This document shows positions 26,218 to 33,500 of a stretch of DNA of 64,000 nucleotides, piece by piece. The stretch comes from Stygiobacter sp. (GTDB lineage: Bacteria; Pseudomonadota; Alphaproteobacteria; Rhodospirillales; Magnetospirillaceae). The notes below the pieces were generated by a model, which was not told the DNA's origin, did no database searches, and saw only the letters and a program-made list of their open reading frames with translations. A program made the position numbers and the translations under genes. The stretch is taken from positions 1 through 64,000 of the forward strand of contig VBWB01000003.1 in NCBI GenBank assembly GCA_006218045.1. The letters are read 5' to 3'. How positions within the stretch are numbered: the first letter of the stretch is position 1; each line of letters begins with the position of its first letter.

Positions 26218-27015
26218 TCAGCCGCGCGCCTGACGCAGCATGGAGAGCAACTTGGAATGCAACTTATCGTTGGCGGCAACCACGTCGCCGCTGTCCAGCA
26301 TGGACGCACGACCGGTGAAGTCGCTGACATAGCCGCCCGCTTCCTTGACCAGGACGATACCGGCGGCAATGTCCCAGGGCTTGAGGCCGCTTTCCCAGAA
26401 GCCCTCGCAGCGACCGGCGGCCACATAGGCCATATCCAGCGCGGCGGAGCCGAAGCGGCGGATGCCGGCGGTCTGCTCCATGGCCGCGGTCAGTTCCTTG
26501 ATGAAGGTCTGTTGGCCGGGTCGACCGCGATGGGGAATGCCGGTGGCCAGCACCGCGTCGTTGAGGTCGCGGCGGGCGGACACGCGCAGGCGCCATTCAT
26601 TCAAGAAGGTGCCGGCGCCCTTTTCCGCATGGAACATGGAATCGGAAATCGGCTCGTAGACCACGCCGGCGATCATTTCGCCATCCCGTTCCAGGCCGAC
26701 GGACACGGCGAAATGCGGGATGCCGTGAATGAAATTGGTGGTGCCGTCGATGGGATCGACGATCCAGCGATGGCTTTTGTCGTCGCCGGCGACCACGCCG
26801 CCCTCTTCCAGCAGAAAACCGAAGCCGGGACGGGCCTTGGACAATTCCTGCCGGAGCGACTTTTCCGCCTTGAGATCGGCGGACGAGACGAAGTCGGACG
26901 TCCCCTTCAAGGACACCTGCAACTTCTCGACCTCGCCGAAATCGCGCACCATTCCGCGTCCCGCCTTGCGGGCGGCGGCCATCATGACATTGAGAATGGG
27001 GGAACGAACGATCAC
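26218..27015 (-). CDS. suhB: Inositol-1-monophosphatase family protein
   Basis: A 265-residue metal-dependent phosphatase of the SuhB/IMPase family. The metal-binding motif WIVDPIDGTTNF and the second motif PWDIAAGIVLVKEAGG are intact, and the LLEEGG acidic pair is present. Beyond inositol phosphate hydrolysis, SuhB in enterobacteria also acts in rRNA transcription. The GTG start at 27015 is supported by AGGAG eight bases upstream. It lies 179 bases downstream of efp, separated by a terminator, so it probably has its own promoter. Confidence 0.95.
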   Translation of the reverse strand: MIVRSPILNVMMAAARKAGRGMVRDFGEVEKLQVSLKGTSDFVSSADLKAEKSLRQELSKARPGFGFLLEEGGVVAGDDKSHRWIVDPIDGTTNFIHGIPHFAVSVGLERDGEMIAGVVYEPISDSMFHAEKGAGTFLNEWRLRVSARRDLNDAVLATGIPHRGRPGQQTFIKELTAAMEQTAGIRRFGSAALDMAYVAAGRCEGFWESGLKPWDIAAGIVLVKEAGGYVSDFTGRASMLDSGDVVAANDKLHSKLLSMLRQARG

Positions 27016-27147
27016 GGCGGAAACTCCTGATACTTAGAGCATTTTCACGCGAAACGCGGATATGCAACGAGCTCGAGTGGCGCTAGGACAGCCCATCACG
27101 GACGCCATAGGCGGCACACTCGCGCAAACAAGTCTAAAAACGCGAAA

Positions 27148-27175
27148 CCGCTCCCCGGTATAAACCAGGGAGCGG
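27148..27175 (-). terminator. Intrinsic terminator of efp
   Basis: An 11-bp stem (CCGCTCCCTGG with CCGGGGAGCGG on the minus strand, one G-U pair), 6-base loop, then TTTCGCGTTTTT, about 20 bases after the efp stop. Confidence 0.8.
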
Positions 27176-27194
27176 CCCCAAAACCAGCGCGGCC

Positions 27195-27758
27195 TTACTT
27201 GGCGCGTTCCACATACGAGCAATCGCCGGTATTGACGATGATCTTCTCGCCTTCGGCGATGAACGGCGGCACCAGGATCTTCAAGCCGTTTTCCAGCTTG
27301 GCCGGCTTGTAGGAAGACGACGCGGTCTGGCCCTTGACCACCGGATCGGCCTCGACCACGGTCATGGTCACCTTTTCCGGCAGGCTGACCGAAACCGGCG
27401 AACCTTCGATGAAGTCGACGGCCACCTGCATGCCATCCTGCAGGAAGGCGGCGGCATCGCCCAGCACTTCGCGGGTCAGGTTGAACTGCTCGAAGTTCTC
27501 CTGGTCCATGAAGGTCAACGCATCACCATCGACGAACAGGAAGGTGCAGTCCTTTTCCTCGACATTGCACTTTTCCACGGTATCGGCGGTGCGCCAACGC
27601 TCGTTGGTCTTGGTGCCGGTGCGGATATCGCGCATTTCGACGGTGATGAAGGCGCCGCCCTTGCCGGGCTGAACGATCTGCGTCTTCAACACGGCCCATT
27701 GCTTGCCGTTATGCTCGATGATATTGCCGACGCGGATCAGGTTGGCGTTGATTTTCAT
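27195..27758 (-). CDS. efp: Elongation factor P
   Basis: A 187-residue translation factor that relieves ribosome stalling at polyproline stretches. The three beta-barrel architecture is complete (KINANLIRVGNIIEHNGKQW through GDCSYVERAK). The loop PGKGGAF carries K33, the lysine that EpmA and EpmB modify with beta-lysine in other bacteria. Both enzymes are encoded within 3 kb here, which supports that modification. Many products of this window are Pro-rich, which fits a need for EF-P. The ATG at 27758 gives the standard N terminus. Confidence 0.97.
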   Translation of the reverse strand: MKINANLIRVGNIIEHNGKQWAVLKTQIVQPGKGGAFITVEMRDIRTGTKTNERWRTADTVEKCNVEEKDCTFLFVDGDALTFMDQENFEQFNLTREVLGDAAAFLQDGMQVAVDFIEGSPVSVSLPEKVTMTVVEADPVVKGQTASSSYKPAKLENGLKILVPPFIAEGEKIIVNTGDCSYVERAK

Positions 27759-28052
27759 GGAAGGAATCCAAACGGGCTGATGGAAAATTGGCGCGGAACC
27801 TAGCAGGTTGCCCCGCCAATGGCAACCATGGTGCCAAATCTTTGGCGCCGGTCGGAACGCCCCGCGTTTCAGCACAGGGTTGACGGGTTCGTTGATCAGG
27901 CGATCCAGATTGGCCAAAACACCGCGCGACGCGCGAGCCGCTCCGATGCCATTGCACCCCGCAGTGCGCAAGCCCATAACTTCCCTGGGGACAAAGACCG
28001 CCGACACGCGTAGACTGGCGGCAAAACAAGTCTTCTCGGGGGAGGAGAAACC
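27759..28052. other. Intergenic region between divergent efp and the HAD gene
   Basis: About 294 bases. I see a small hairpin (GGTTGCC/GGCAACC near 27805-27826) and a good promoter for the rightward gene, and no convincing coding frame. The efp promoter must lie in the left part but I could not pick it out. Confidence 0.5.
27988..28016 (+). promoter_or_regulatory. Predicted sigma-70 type promoter for the HAD gene
   Basis: GGGACA (27988-27993), 17-base spacer, TAGACT (28011-28016), about 36 bases before the start codon. It matches the -10 of the promoter upstream of the beta-glucosidase gene. Confidence 0.45.
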
Positions 28053-28517
28053 ATGCGCCTTTATCTGGACGTGGACGGCACTTTGCTGCGGCGCTCGGGC
28101 CATGCCCGTCTACGCGGCGATCTGGCGCCGGCCAACAATCTGCTGCGCTTCCTGGAATGGGCCGCCGCCGGCTTCGATTGCGCCTGGGTGACCTCGCGCA
28201 CCCGCCACGGTGCCGCCGACACCTTGCGGCCGGTGCTGCGTCAGGCCATCGGCCCCGGCGACGAGTGGGACCAGATATCCCGGGTCATCGCCACTTTCGC
28301 CACCCCGACATGGTCCCAGTTCAAGGCCGAGGCCATGGATTTGGGCGAGGATTTCATCTGGCTCGACGACGCCCCCGAGCCGGAATCCCTCGATGCCCTG
28401 GATCAGGCCGGTCGCCGCGGCTGCTGGCTGGCGGTCGCCGTCGATCAGCGCCCCGACGACCTGCGCCGGGTGATGGATCTGGTGGAAGGACGCGGCAGGC
28501 GGCAGGCGGCGGAATAG
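28053..28517 (+). CDS. Small HAD-like hydrolase
   Basis: A 154-residue protein that begins with the HAD nucleophile motif LDVDGTLL (D6, D8) and has a later acidic motif WLDDAPEPES, suggesting a phosphohydrolase fold with little or no cap domain. The catalytic Thr/Ser (VTSRTRHG) is visible. GGGGGAGGAG lies just before the ATG. It sits between efp and epmB and converges on epmB with only seven bases between stops. The substrate is unknown. A link to EF-P modification is possible only by position. Confidence 0.75.
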   Translation: MRLYLDVDGTLLRRSGHARLRGDLAPANNLLRFLEWAAAGFDCAWVTSRTRHGAADTLRPVLRQAIGPGDEWDQISRVIATFATPTWSQFKAEAMDLGEDFIWLDDAPEPESLDALDQAGRRGCWLAVAVDQRPDDLRRVMDLVEGRGRRQAAE

Positions 28518-28524
28518 ACCGTCA

Positions 28525-29589
28525 TCACCCCGGATAGGGATGAATCCGCCCGCGCCAGTCGGTGACCTGAAAATGCTCGCCGTCCCACCAATCCGGCCCC
28601 ACCGGCACCTTGCCGGCGCCACCGGGGATATCGAGCACGTAAGTGGGTTGGGCGATGCCCGACAGCCGCCCGCGCAAGGCCCGCATGATCGCCTGGCCCT
28701 CGGCCAGGCTGGGGCGGAAATGGCTGGTGCCGCGGGTCAGATCGGGATGATGCAGATAATAGGGCCGCACCCGATTGCGGATCAGGGCGCGGAACAATTC
28801 CTCCAGCACCGCCGGGTCATCGTTGACGCCTTTCAACAGCACGCTTTGCGAAATCAGCGGCACCCCGGCATCGGCCAGCCGCCTGAGCGCCGTGCGCGCC
28901 GGGGCCGAGATTTCACGCGGATGGTTGACGTGCACCGACACCCACACCGCCAGCGTCTCGGTTGATTTCAACGCTGACGCCATCGCCGCGCTCACCCGCT
29001 CCGGGTCGGCCACCGGCACCCGGCTGTGAAAGCGCAAGACCTCGATATGCGGCAATCGGGCGATGCGGGCGACCAGATCGGCCAGCCGGGGGACGGTCAG
29101 CATCAGCGGATCGCCGCCGGTGACGATGATTTCCCGCAAGTCCGGCTGCCCGGCCAGATAGGCCACGGCCGCGTCCAGTTCGGCGGCGGACAAGGTGCCG
29201 TCGGCATCGCCCACCGCCTCGCGCCGGAAGCAGAAGCGGCAATAGACCGGGCAGACCAGGATGGGTTTCAACAGCGCCCGGTCGGGATAGCGGTGCACCA
29301 CCCCCTTGACCGGGGAAAAGGCGTCGTCGCCGATGGGATCGGCCCGTTCCTCGGGGGCGATACGCAATTCGGCGGCACTGGGCACATATTGGCGGGCGAT
29401 GGGGTCGGCGGCATCGGTCGCATCGATCAGATCGGCCACCGCTGCGGTGATGGCGATGACGCTGGAGCGCGCCACCACATCCAAGGCGGCCCGCTGGCTT
29501 TCCTCCACCAATCCAGCGCCGATCAGATCATCCACCCGACGCAGCGGGCGGGCGATGCTGCCGGCGGCGGCGGCATTATCCGTGTTCAT
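28525..29589 (-). CDS. epmB: EF-P beta-lysylation protein EpmB (lysine 2,3-aminomutase)
   Basis: A 354-residue radical SAM enzyme of the KamA family. The cluster motif CPVYCRFC provides C113, C117 and C120 for the 4Fe-4S cluster, GGDPL binds SAM, and a C-terminal GGAGKVPV holds the PLP lysine. EpmB isomerises lysine to (R)-beta-lysine for attachment to EF-P. Its size is that of EpmB rather than longer catabolic aminomutases, and epmA next door and efp nearby support this reading. The start region overlaps three tandem ATCCGTGTTC copies, so the exact start is uncertain; ATG 29589 is used. Confidence 0.92.
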   Translation of the reverse strand: MNTDNAAAAGSIARPLRRVDDLIGAGLVEESQRAALDVVARSSVIAITAAVADLIDATDAADPIARQYVPSAAELRIAPEERADPIGDDAFSPVKGVVHRYPDRALLKPILVCPVYCRFCFRREAVGDADGTLSAAELDAAVAYLAGQPDLREIIVTGGDPLMLTVPRLADLVARIARLPHIEVLRFHSRVPVADPERVSAAMASALKSTETLAVWVSVHVNHPREISAPARTALRRLADAGVPLISQSVLLKGVNDDPAVLEELFRALIRNRVRPYYLHHPDLTRGTSHFRPSLAEGQAIMRALRGRLSGIAQPTYVLDIPGGAGKVPVGPDWWDGEHFQVTDWRGRIHPYPG

Positions 29590-29607
29590 CCGTGTTCATC
29601 CGTGTCA
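29578..29607. repeat. Three tandem decamers at the epmB start
   Basis: ATCCGTGTTC, ATCCGTGTTC, ATCCGTGTCA in direct tandem over the epmB start codon. Each unit carries an ATG on the minus strand in a different frame, so copy-number change would shift which ATG is in frame. Confidence 0.8.
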
Positions 29608-29646
29608 TGAAGCAATGCGGATCGATGGGCGTTCATAGAGGTTTTC

Positions 29647-30714
29647 ATGTCCCGAGGCAAAGAGTCCTGGCACCCCCAATCCCTGGCCGAACGTCTGCCC
29701 CATCTGCGGCAACGCGGCAAGGTGGTGCGCGCCGTGCGCGACTTCTTCGATGCCGCCGATTTCATCGAGGTGGAAACCCCCTGCCTGCAAATCTCGCCCG
29801 GACTTGAACCGCATCTCAAGGCCTTCGCCACCCGACTGGAAGACCCGTGGGGCGGCCCGACCCAACCGCTTTATCTGCACACCAGCCCCGAATTCGCCAT
29901 GAAAAAACTGCTGGTGGCGGGGATGGAGCGTATTTTCCAGATCGCCCATGTCTTTCGCAATGGCGAACGCTCGGCCACCCACAGCCCGGAATTCACCATG
30001 CTGGAATGGTATCGGGCCGGCGGCACCATCGGCCAGATGATGGACGACACCGAAGCCCTGGTGCGCGCCTGCGTCACCGCCGCCGGCGCCACCTGCTTGC
30101 GTCGGGCCGACATGGTCTGCGACCCGCTGGCGCCGTGGCAGCGCCTGTCCATCGCCCAGGCCTTCGCCCATTATTGCGGCATCGACGTTCTGGCCACCGC
30201 CCCCGACCCGTGGCGGCCCGACCGCGCCGCCCTGGCCGCCGAGGCCGCGCGCATCGGCGTTTCGGTATCGCCATCGGATGCCTGGGACGACATCTTCTTC
30301 AAGATCCTGCTCGACCGCATCGAGCCGCATCTGGGCATGAATGCGCCGACCATCCTGCACTCCTACCCGGTGTCCATGGCCGCCCTGGCCCGGCCCGATC
30401 CCGACGATTCCAGGGTGGCGGAACGGTTCGAGGCCTATGCCTGCGGCGTCGAATTGTGCAACGCTTTCGGCGAGTTGACCGATGCCGACGAGCAGGAGCG
30501 CCGGTTCCAAGCCGACATGGATCTGAAGCAAAAGCTGTACGGCGAACGCTATCCGGTCGATTCCGGCTTCATTGATGCGCTGCGCCACGGCATGCCGCAA
30601 TCCGCCGGCAATGCCCTGGGGCTCGACCGGCTGATCATGCTGATCTCGGGGGCTGAGCGCATCGATCAGGTGCTGTGGCTGCCGGTGGACATCTCTAATA
30701 CCATGCCTCGCTGA
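29647..30714 (+). CDS. epmA: EF-P--(R)-beta-lysine ligase EpmA
   Basis: A 355-residue paralogue of the class II lysyl-tRNA synthetase catalytic core, without an anticodon-binding domain. Motif 2 (FRNGERSATHSPEFTMLEWYR) and motif 3 (GNALGLDRLIMLISG) are intact, as is HTSPEFAMKKLLVAG. It attaches beta-lysine to EF-P K33. It is divergent from epmB with 57 bases between starts. A small GC-rich hairpin (GGGCGG/CCGCCC, 30720-30737) follows the stop. Confidence 0.95.
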   Translation: MSRGKESWHPQSLAERLPHLRQRGKVVRAVRDFFDAADFIEVETPCLQISPGLEPHLKAFATRLEDPWGGPTQPLYLHTSPEFAMKKLLVAGMERIFQIAHVFRNGERSATHSPEFTMLEWYRAGGTIGQMMDDTEALVRACVTAAGATCLRRADMVCDPLAPWQRLSIAQAFAHYCGIDVLATAPDPWRPDRAALAAEAARIGVSVSPSDAWDDIFFKILLDRIEPHLGMNAPTILHSYPVSMAALARPDPDDSRVAERFEAYACGVELCNAFGELTDADEQERRFQADMDLKQKLYGERYPVDSGFIDALRHGMPQSAGNALGLDRLIMLISGAERIDQVLWLPVDISNTMPR

Positions 30715-30760
30715 TCGGCGGGCGGGTTGCTCCGCCCCCCCTTGAGACATGGATAAGCCA

Positions 30761-31210
30761 TTATCGGCGCAGGCGCTGGAGCATGACGCGCAGGCCGACC
30801 ACCTGCTCCTCCGCCGACCGGCAGGCCACCGTCAGGTCGTTGTACCAGGCGGCAACCATGATCACCAAATCCACCGGGGAAAGCGGGCGTTGCTCGGCTT
30901 CAAATAACAGGACGATTTCCTCGGCGATCTGACGAAGAAGCCGCTCATCCAGCGGATAGGCGCTACTGCCCTCATCCCTTATTCCGCGCATGGAGCCCTC
31001 GCCGGTGAGCAGCCAATCAAGGGAAACCCCAAGCACCCGCTTCAACCGCGCCAGCATGGCCAAATCAGGAAAGGTGCGGCCACGTTCGTAATTGCCGAGT
31101 GTTTCAACCGGACAGCCCAATACCCCGGCGAGTTCGACCCGAGACACGGCGCCCCTGGCCTCGATCAATCTTTGGGCGAATGGGGTGGATGGTTTGAGCG
31201 TGCGGCCCAT
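30761..31210 (-). CDS. XRE-family transcriptional regulator
   Basis: A 149-residue protein with an N-terminal helix-turn-helix of the Cro/CI type (RVELAGVLGCPVETLGNYERGR and the following PDLAMLARLKRVLGVSLDWLLTGEG). The C-terminal half is helical (DERLLRQIAEEIVLLFEAEQ) and probably mediates oligomerisation. The ATG at 31210 gives a normal distance to the HTH. A small gene lies 17 bases upstream in the same direction. There are no phage genes nearby, so it is a free-standing regulator with unknown targets. Confidence 0.85.
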   Translation of the reverse strand: MGRTLKPSTPFAQRLIEARGAVSRVELAGVLGCPVETLGNYERGRTFPDLAMLARLKRVLGVSLDWLLTGEGSMRGIRDEGSSAYPLDERLLRQIAEEIVLLFEAEQRPLSPVDLVIMVAAWYNDLTVACRSAEEQVVGLRVMLQRLRR

Positions 31211-31227
31211 TTGCCGGTGCCGTCGCC

Positions 31228-31377
31228 CTAACGACCGCACGCGGCGGTGACAGCCGCACAATCGGCCGTTTCAACTGAAATTTTCCCCAAGGGGGCGATG
31301 CCGAGCGATTCGACCGCTATCATTCGCTGAAGACGGTCTTGCGTATCCGCCATTTCAGCAGTAATGTTACGTCCCAT
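31228..31377 (-). CDS. Small hypothetical protein upstream of the XRE gene
   Basis: A 49-residue frame (MGRNITAEMADTQDRLQRMI to AAVTAACGR) with GGGAG eight bases upstream of the ATG. It lies 17 bases before the XRE regulator start and would be co-transcribed with it. No recognisable domain is seen. The charged N-terminal half could form a short helix. It may be a true small protein or a leader. Confidence 0.4.
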   Translation of the reverse strand: MGRNITAEMADTQDRLQRMIAVESLGIAPLGKISVETADCAAVTAACGR

Positions 31378-31825
31378 GATGGCACTCCCGGCAAAAGGCT
31401 GGCACAGCGGGTTGCGGAAACGGGAAACGAAAGCACGGTTGATGAAATGGGCGAAATGCGGCCATGGACCCGACACGCACGGAAAGCGCCGCCAAAGCAT
31501 CGGCACCGCAAAAGGACACCCTCCCCGCCCTCGGATATCTTCCGAGCGGACAGATCAGGAAGCACCGCAGCACTCCCTCCCATATCGGGGAGATCTTGCC
31601 GTTATTTGTGATTTCACCTTCGCCTGAGACAAGCCCCCAACCGTTCAACCGCGTCCGCCCTGCCCCTCCTCCTGCCAAACGCGAGGAAACCGTCCCTCGA
31701 TCCTGTGTCGAGGCAATAAATACATATGGACTTTCATCATAGCATCGCCATCGCCCATCATGAAGTGCCGTCACCGCATGGCTTGGCGTGGCTCCCGATC
31801 GCGACAACAGTTGACGAGGCCAGAG
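31378..31825. other. Long intergenic region before the histidine kinase
   Basis: About 450 bases between a minus-strand unit and a plus-strand kinase gene. A plus-strand frame of 92 residues (31464-31742) exists but lacks a good ribosome site and a recognisable composition, so I do not call it. The palindrome CCTCGA/TCGAGG around 31698-31716, next to an AT-rich AATAAATACATATG, may mark a regulator site or promoter for the kinase. Confidence 0.35.
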
Positions 31826-32950
31826 ATGGATTACCTGACCGGCACCGGTGATTTGGCATCTCTGGGCGCCACCTTGTCCTCTGGAGTGTTGCCGCTCGTG
31901 CTTGCCGCCTTGGGCGACACGGTGAGCATCGTCGACAGCGACGGCGAAGTGGTGTTTTCCACCTCGCCCGAGATGGCTGGCGCCAGGGGCATCGCCGCTG
32001 ATCCGGTTCCTTGGGACGAAGCTTTCGTCCAGGGACTGCGCTCCGTCCTCGCCAACCGGCAAGACCGCTTCGAGCACGTCCAGGGCGGCACGCCCCGCGA
32101 CCGCGACCGCTGGCTGGGTCACCACGCCGTGCCCCTGCGCGCCACCGGCGCAGGCGACATCATCGGCGCACTGGTGGTCAGCCGCGACCTGTCGGCGGTA
32201 AAGCGCGCGGAAAAGCGGGCTGCCGATACCTTGCGCCATGTGGCCACCCTGGTGCATGACCTGCGCACCGAATTGAACTCGGTGATCGGTTTCAGCGACA
32301 TGATGCTGCATGAAAGCTGGGGGCCGATCGGCGACGACCGCTATCGCGTCTATGCCCAGCACATCCATCTTTCCGGCACCCACCTGCTGCACCAGATCAA
32401 TCAGTTGCTGGACCTGTCGCGCATCGACAGCCACGGCCACGACCTGCAGGAAGAAGTGATCGATCTGGCCGCACTGCTGCGCCAATGCTGCCAAAGCATC
32501 GAGGCTCAGGCTCAGCGCAACGGCTTGGCCCTCGTCGTTTCCCCCGACAGCGGCACCACCATGATCCGCGCCGACCCGGGACTGACCCGGCGGGTTGCCC
32601 TCAACCTGCTGACCAACGCCATCAAGTTCACCCCCACCGGCGGGCAGGTGTTGGCGTCCACCGGCCTTGACGTCGAGGGCAGGCCATTCCTGGCCATTCG
32701 CGATACCGGCATCGGCATCGCCGCTGAACACCTGGACAAGGTGATGGAGCCCTTCGCCCAGCTGGATTCGTATCTGGCCCGCCGCCATGCCGGCAGCGGC
32801 AGCGGCCTGGGGCTGCCCCTGTCGAAGCGCTTCATGGAACTGCACGGCGGCTGGCTGCATCTGCGCAGCGAACCCAACCAGGGAACCACGGCGACGGCAT
32901 GGTTTCCACCACACCGGGTGATCGCCGACACCAATCAGCGGTCGGGCTGA
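31826..32950 (+). CDS. Soluble PAS-like sensor histidine kinase
   Basis: A 374-residue kinase with no membrane helix. An N-terminal PAS-like domain (about 20-140; GDTVSIVDSDGEVVFSTS) precedes a HisKA domain (LVHDLRTELNSVIGFSDMM) and an intact ATPase (NLLTNAIKFTPTGG, DTGIGI, GSGLGLPL). Variation around the phosphoacceptor (HDLRTELN instead of HELRTPLN) is conservative. The ATG at 31826 has GAGG upstream; an earlier ATG at 31760 is possible. Its 3-prime end overlaps that of the convergent nsrR gene by 16 bases. The partner response regulator is not evident. Confidence 0.86.
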   Translation: MDYLTGTGDLASLGATLSSGVLPLVLAALGDTVSIVDSDGEVVFSTSPEMAGARGIAADPVPWDEAFVQGLRSVLANRQDRFEHVQGGTPRDRDRWLGHHAVPLRATGAGDIIGALVVSRDLSAVKRAEKRAADTLRHVATLVHDLRTELNSVIGFSDMMLHESWGPIGDDRYRVYAQHIHLSGTHLLHQINQLLDLSRIDSHGHDLQEEVIDLAALLRQCCQSIEAQAQRNGLALVVSPDSGTTMIRADPGLTRRVALNLLTNAIKFTPTGGQVLASTGLDVEGRPFLAIRDTGIGIAAEHLDKVMEPFAQLDSYLARRHAGSGSGLGLPLSKRFMELHGGWLHLRSEPNQGTTATAWFPPHRVIADTNQRSG

Positions 32951-33330
32951 ATATCCGCCAAGGTCTTGCCGTCGAACGCCGCCAGGAAGGCGTCGCGGGC
33001 ATCCTCGATGACCAAACGCAGCTTGCAGCCGAGGATGGGGCAGGTGTCGCCGCTATCGTGACAGGGCACCAGATTGAGATTTTCCGATTGCCGCAGCAAT
33101 TCGCCCAGATTGATCTGGTCGGGCTCGCGCGCCAGCATCAACCCGCCATGCTTGCCGCGCACGGTGCGAATGTGCCCCAACTCGGACAGACGGCGGACGA
33201 TCTTTTTCAGATGTTCCGAGGAAATGGAATAAAACTCGGAAATCTCGCGCACGGTGGACACGCCTTCGCGCCGCATCGATAAATATATCAGCAGCCGCAA
33301 AGAGTAATCAGTGAATTGAGTTATTTTCAT
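32935..33330 (-). CDS. nsrR: Rrf2-family iron-sulfur regulator, NsrR type
   Basis: A 131-residue regulator. An N-terminal winged helix (MKITQFTDYSLRLLIYLS; ISSEHLKKIVRRLSELGHI; GKHGG) is followed by a cysteine cluster C90, C97, C102 that would ligate an Fe-S cluster. The overall match is closest to NsrR, which senses nitric oxide and represses NO-defence genes. Spacing of the cysteines is compatible with NsrR, but RirA or IscR-like roles are not excluded. No NO-detoxifying gene is adjacent. A structured repeat lies just upstream. Confidence 0.83.
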   Translation of the reverse strand: MKITQFTDYSLRLLIYLSMRREGVSTVREISEFYSISSEHLKKIVRRLSELGHIRTVRGKHGGLMLAREPDQINLGELLRQSENLNLVPCHDSGDTCPILGCKLRLVIEDARDAFLAAFDGKTLADIQPDR

Positions 33331-33362
33331 GATCGGCCAAAGTCGAGTTTCACATCATAACC

Positions 33363-33453
33363 CCACTGATCGGAACCGATCAGCGGCGCCCCTCAAACGG
33401 CGGGCGGGCTTCTCCGAAGCCCTTGCCTCCCGCGGCATGGGCCGCGCGGGCCC
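33363..33453 (-). repeat. Structured intergenic repeat, copy B (three hairpins)
   Basis: The inverted second copy of the element at 1445-1532. On the minus strand it reads the same three hairpins. The middle stem is GGGCTTC/GAAGCCC with the same GGA loop, so five of seven pairs differ from copy A but pairing is kept. It lies between nsrR and the downstream end of the hybrid kinase gene. Confidence 0.75.
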
Positions 33454-33500
33454 TTGGGCCTGACCAAGGTTCGATCCGTCAGTCTCATCAAATCTTGGTA

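Noticed and set aside
30761-31377. Prophage remnant around the XRE regulator
   Set aside because: No integrase, attachment repeats or phage genes nearby.
31464-31742. A 92-residue plus-strand frame upstream of the kinase gene
   Set aside because: No ribosome-binding site, no domain, and composition like non-coding DNA.
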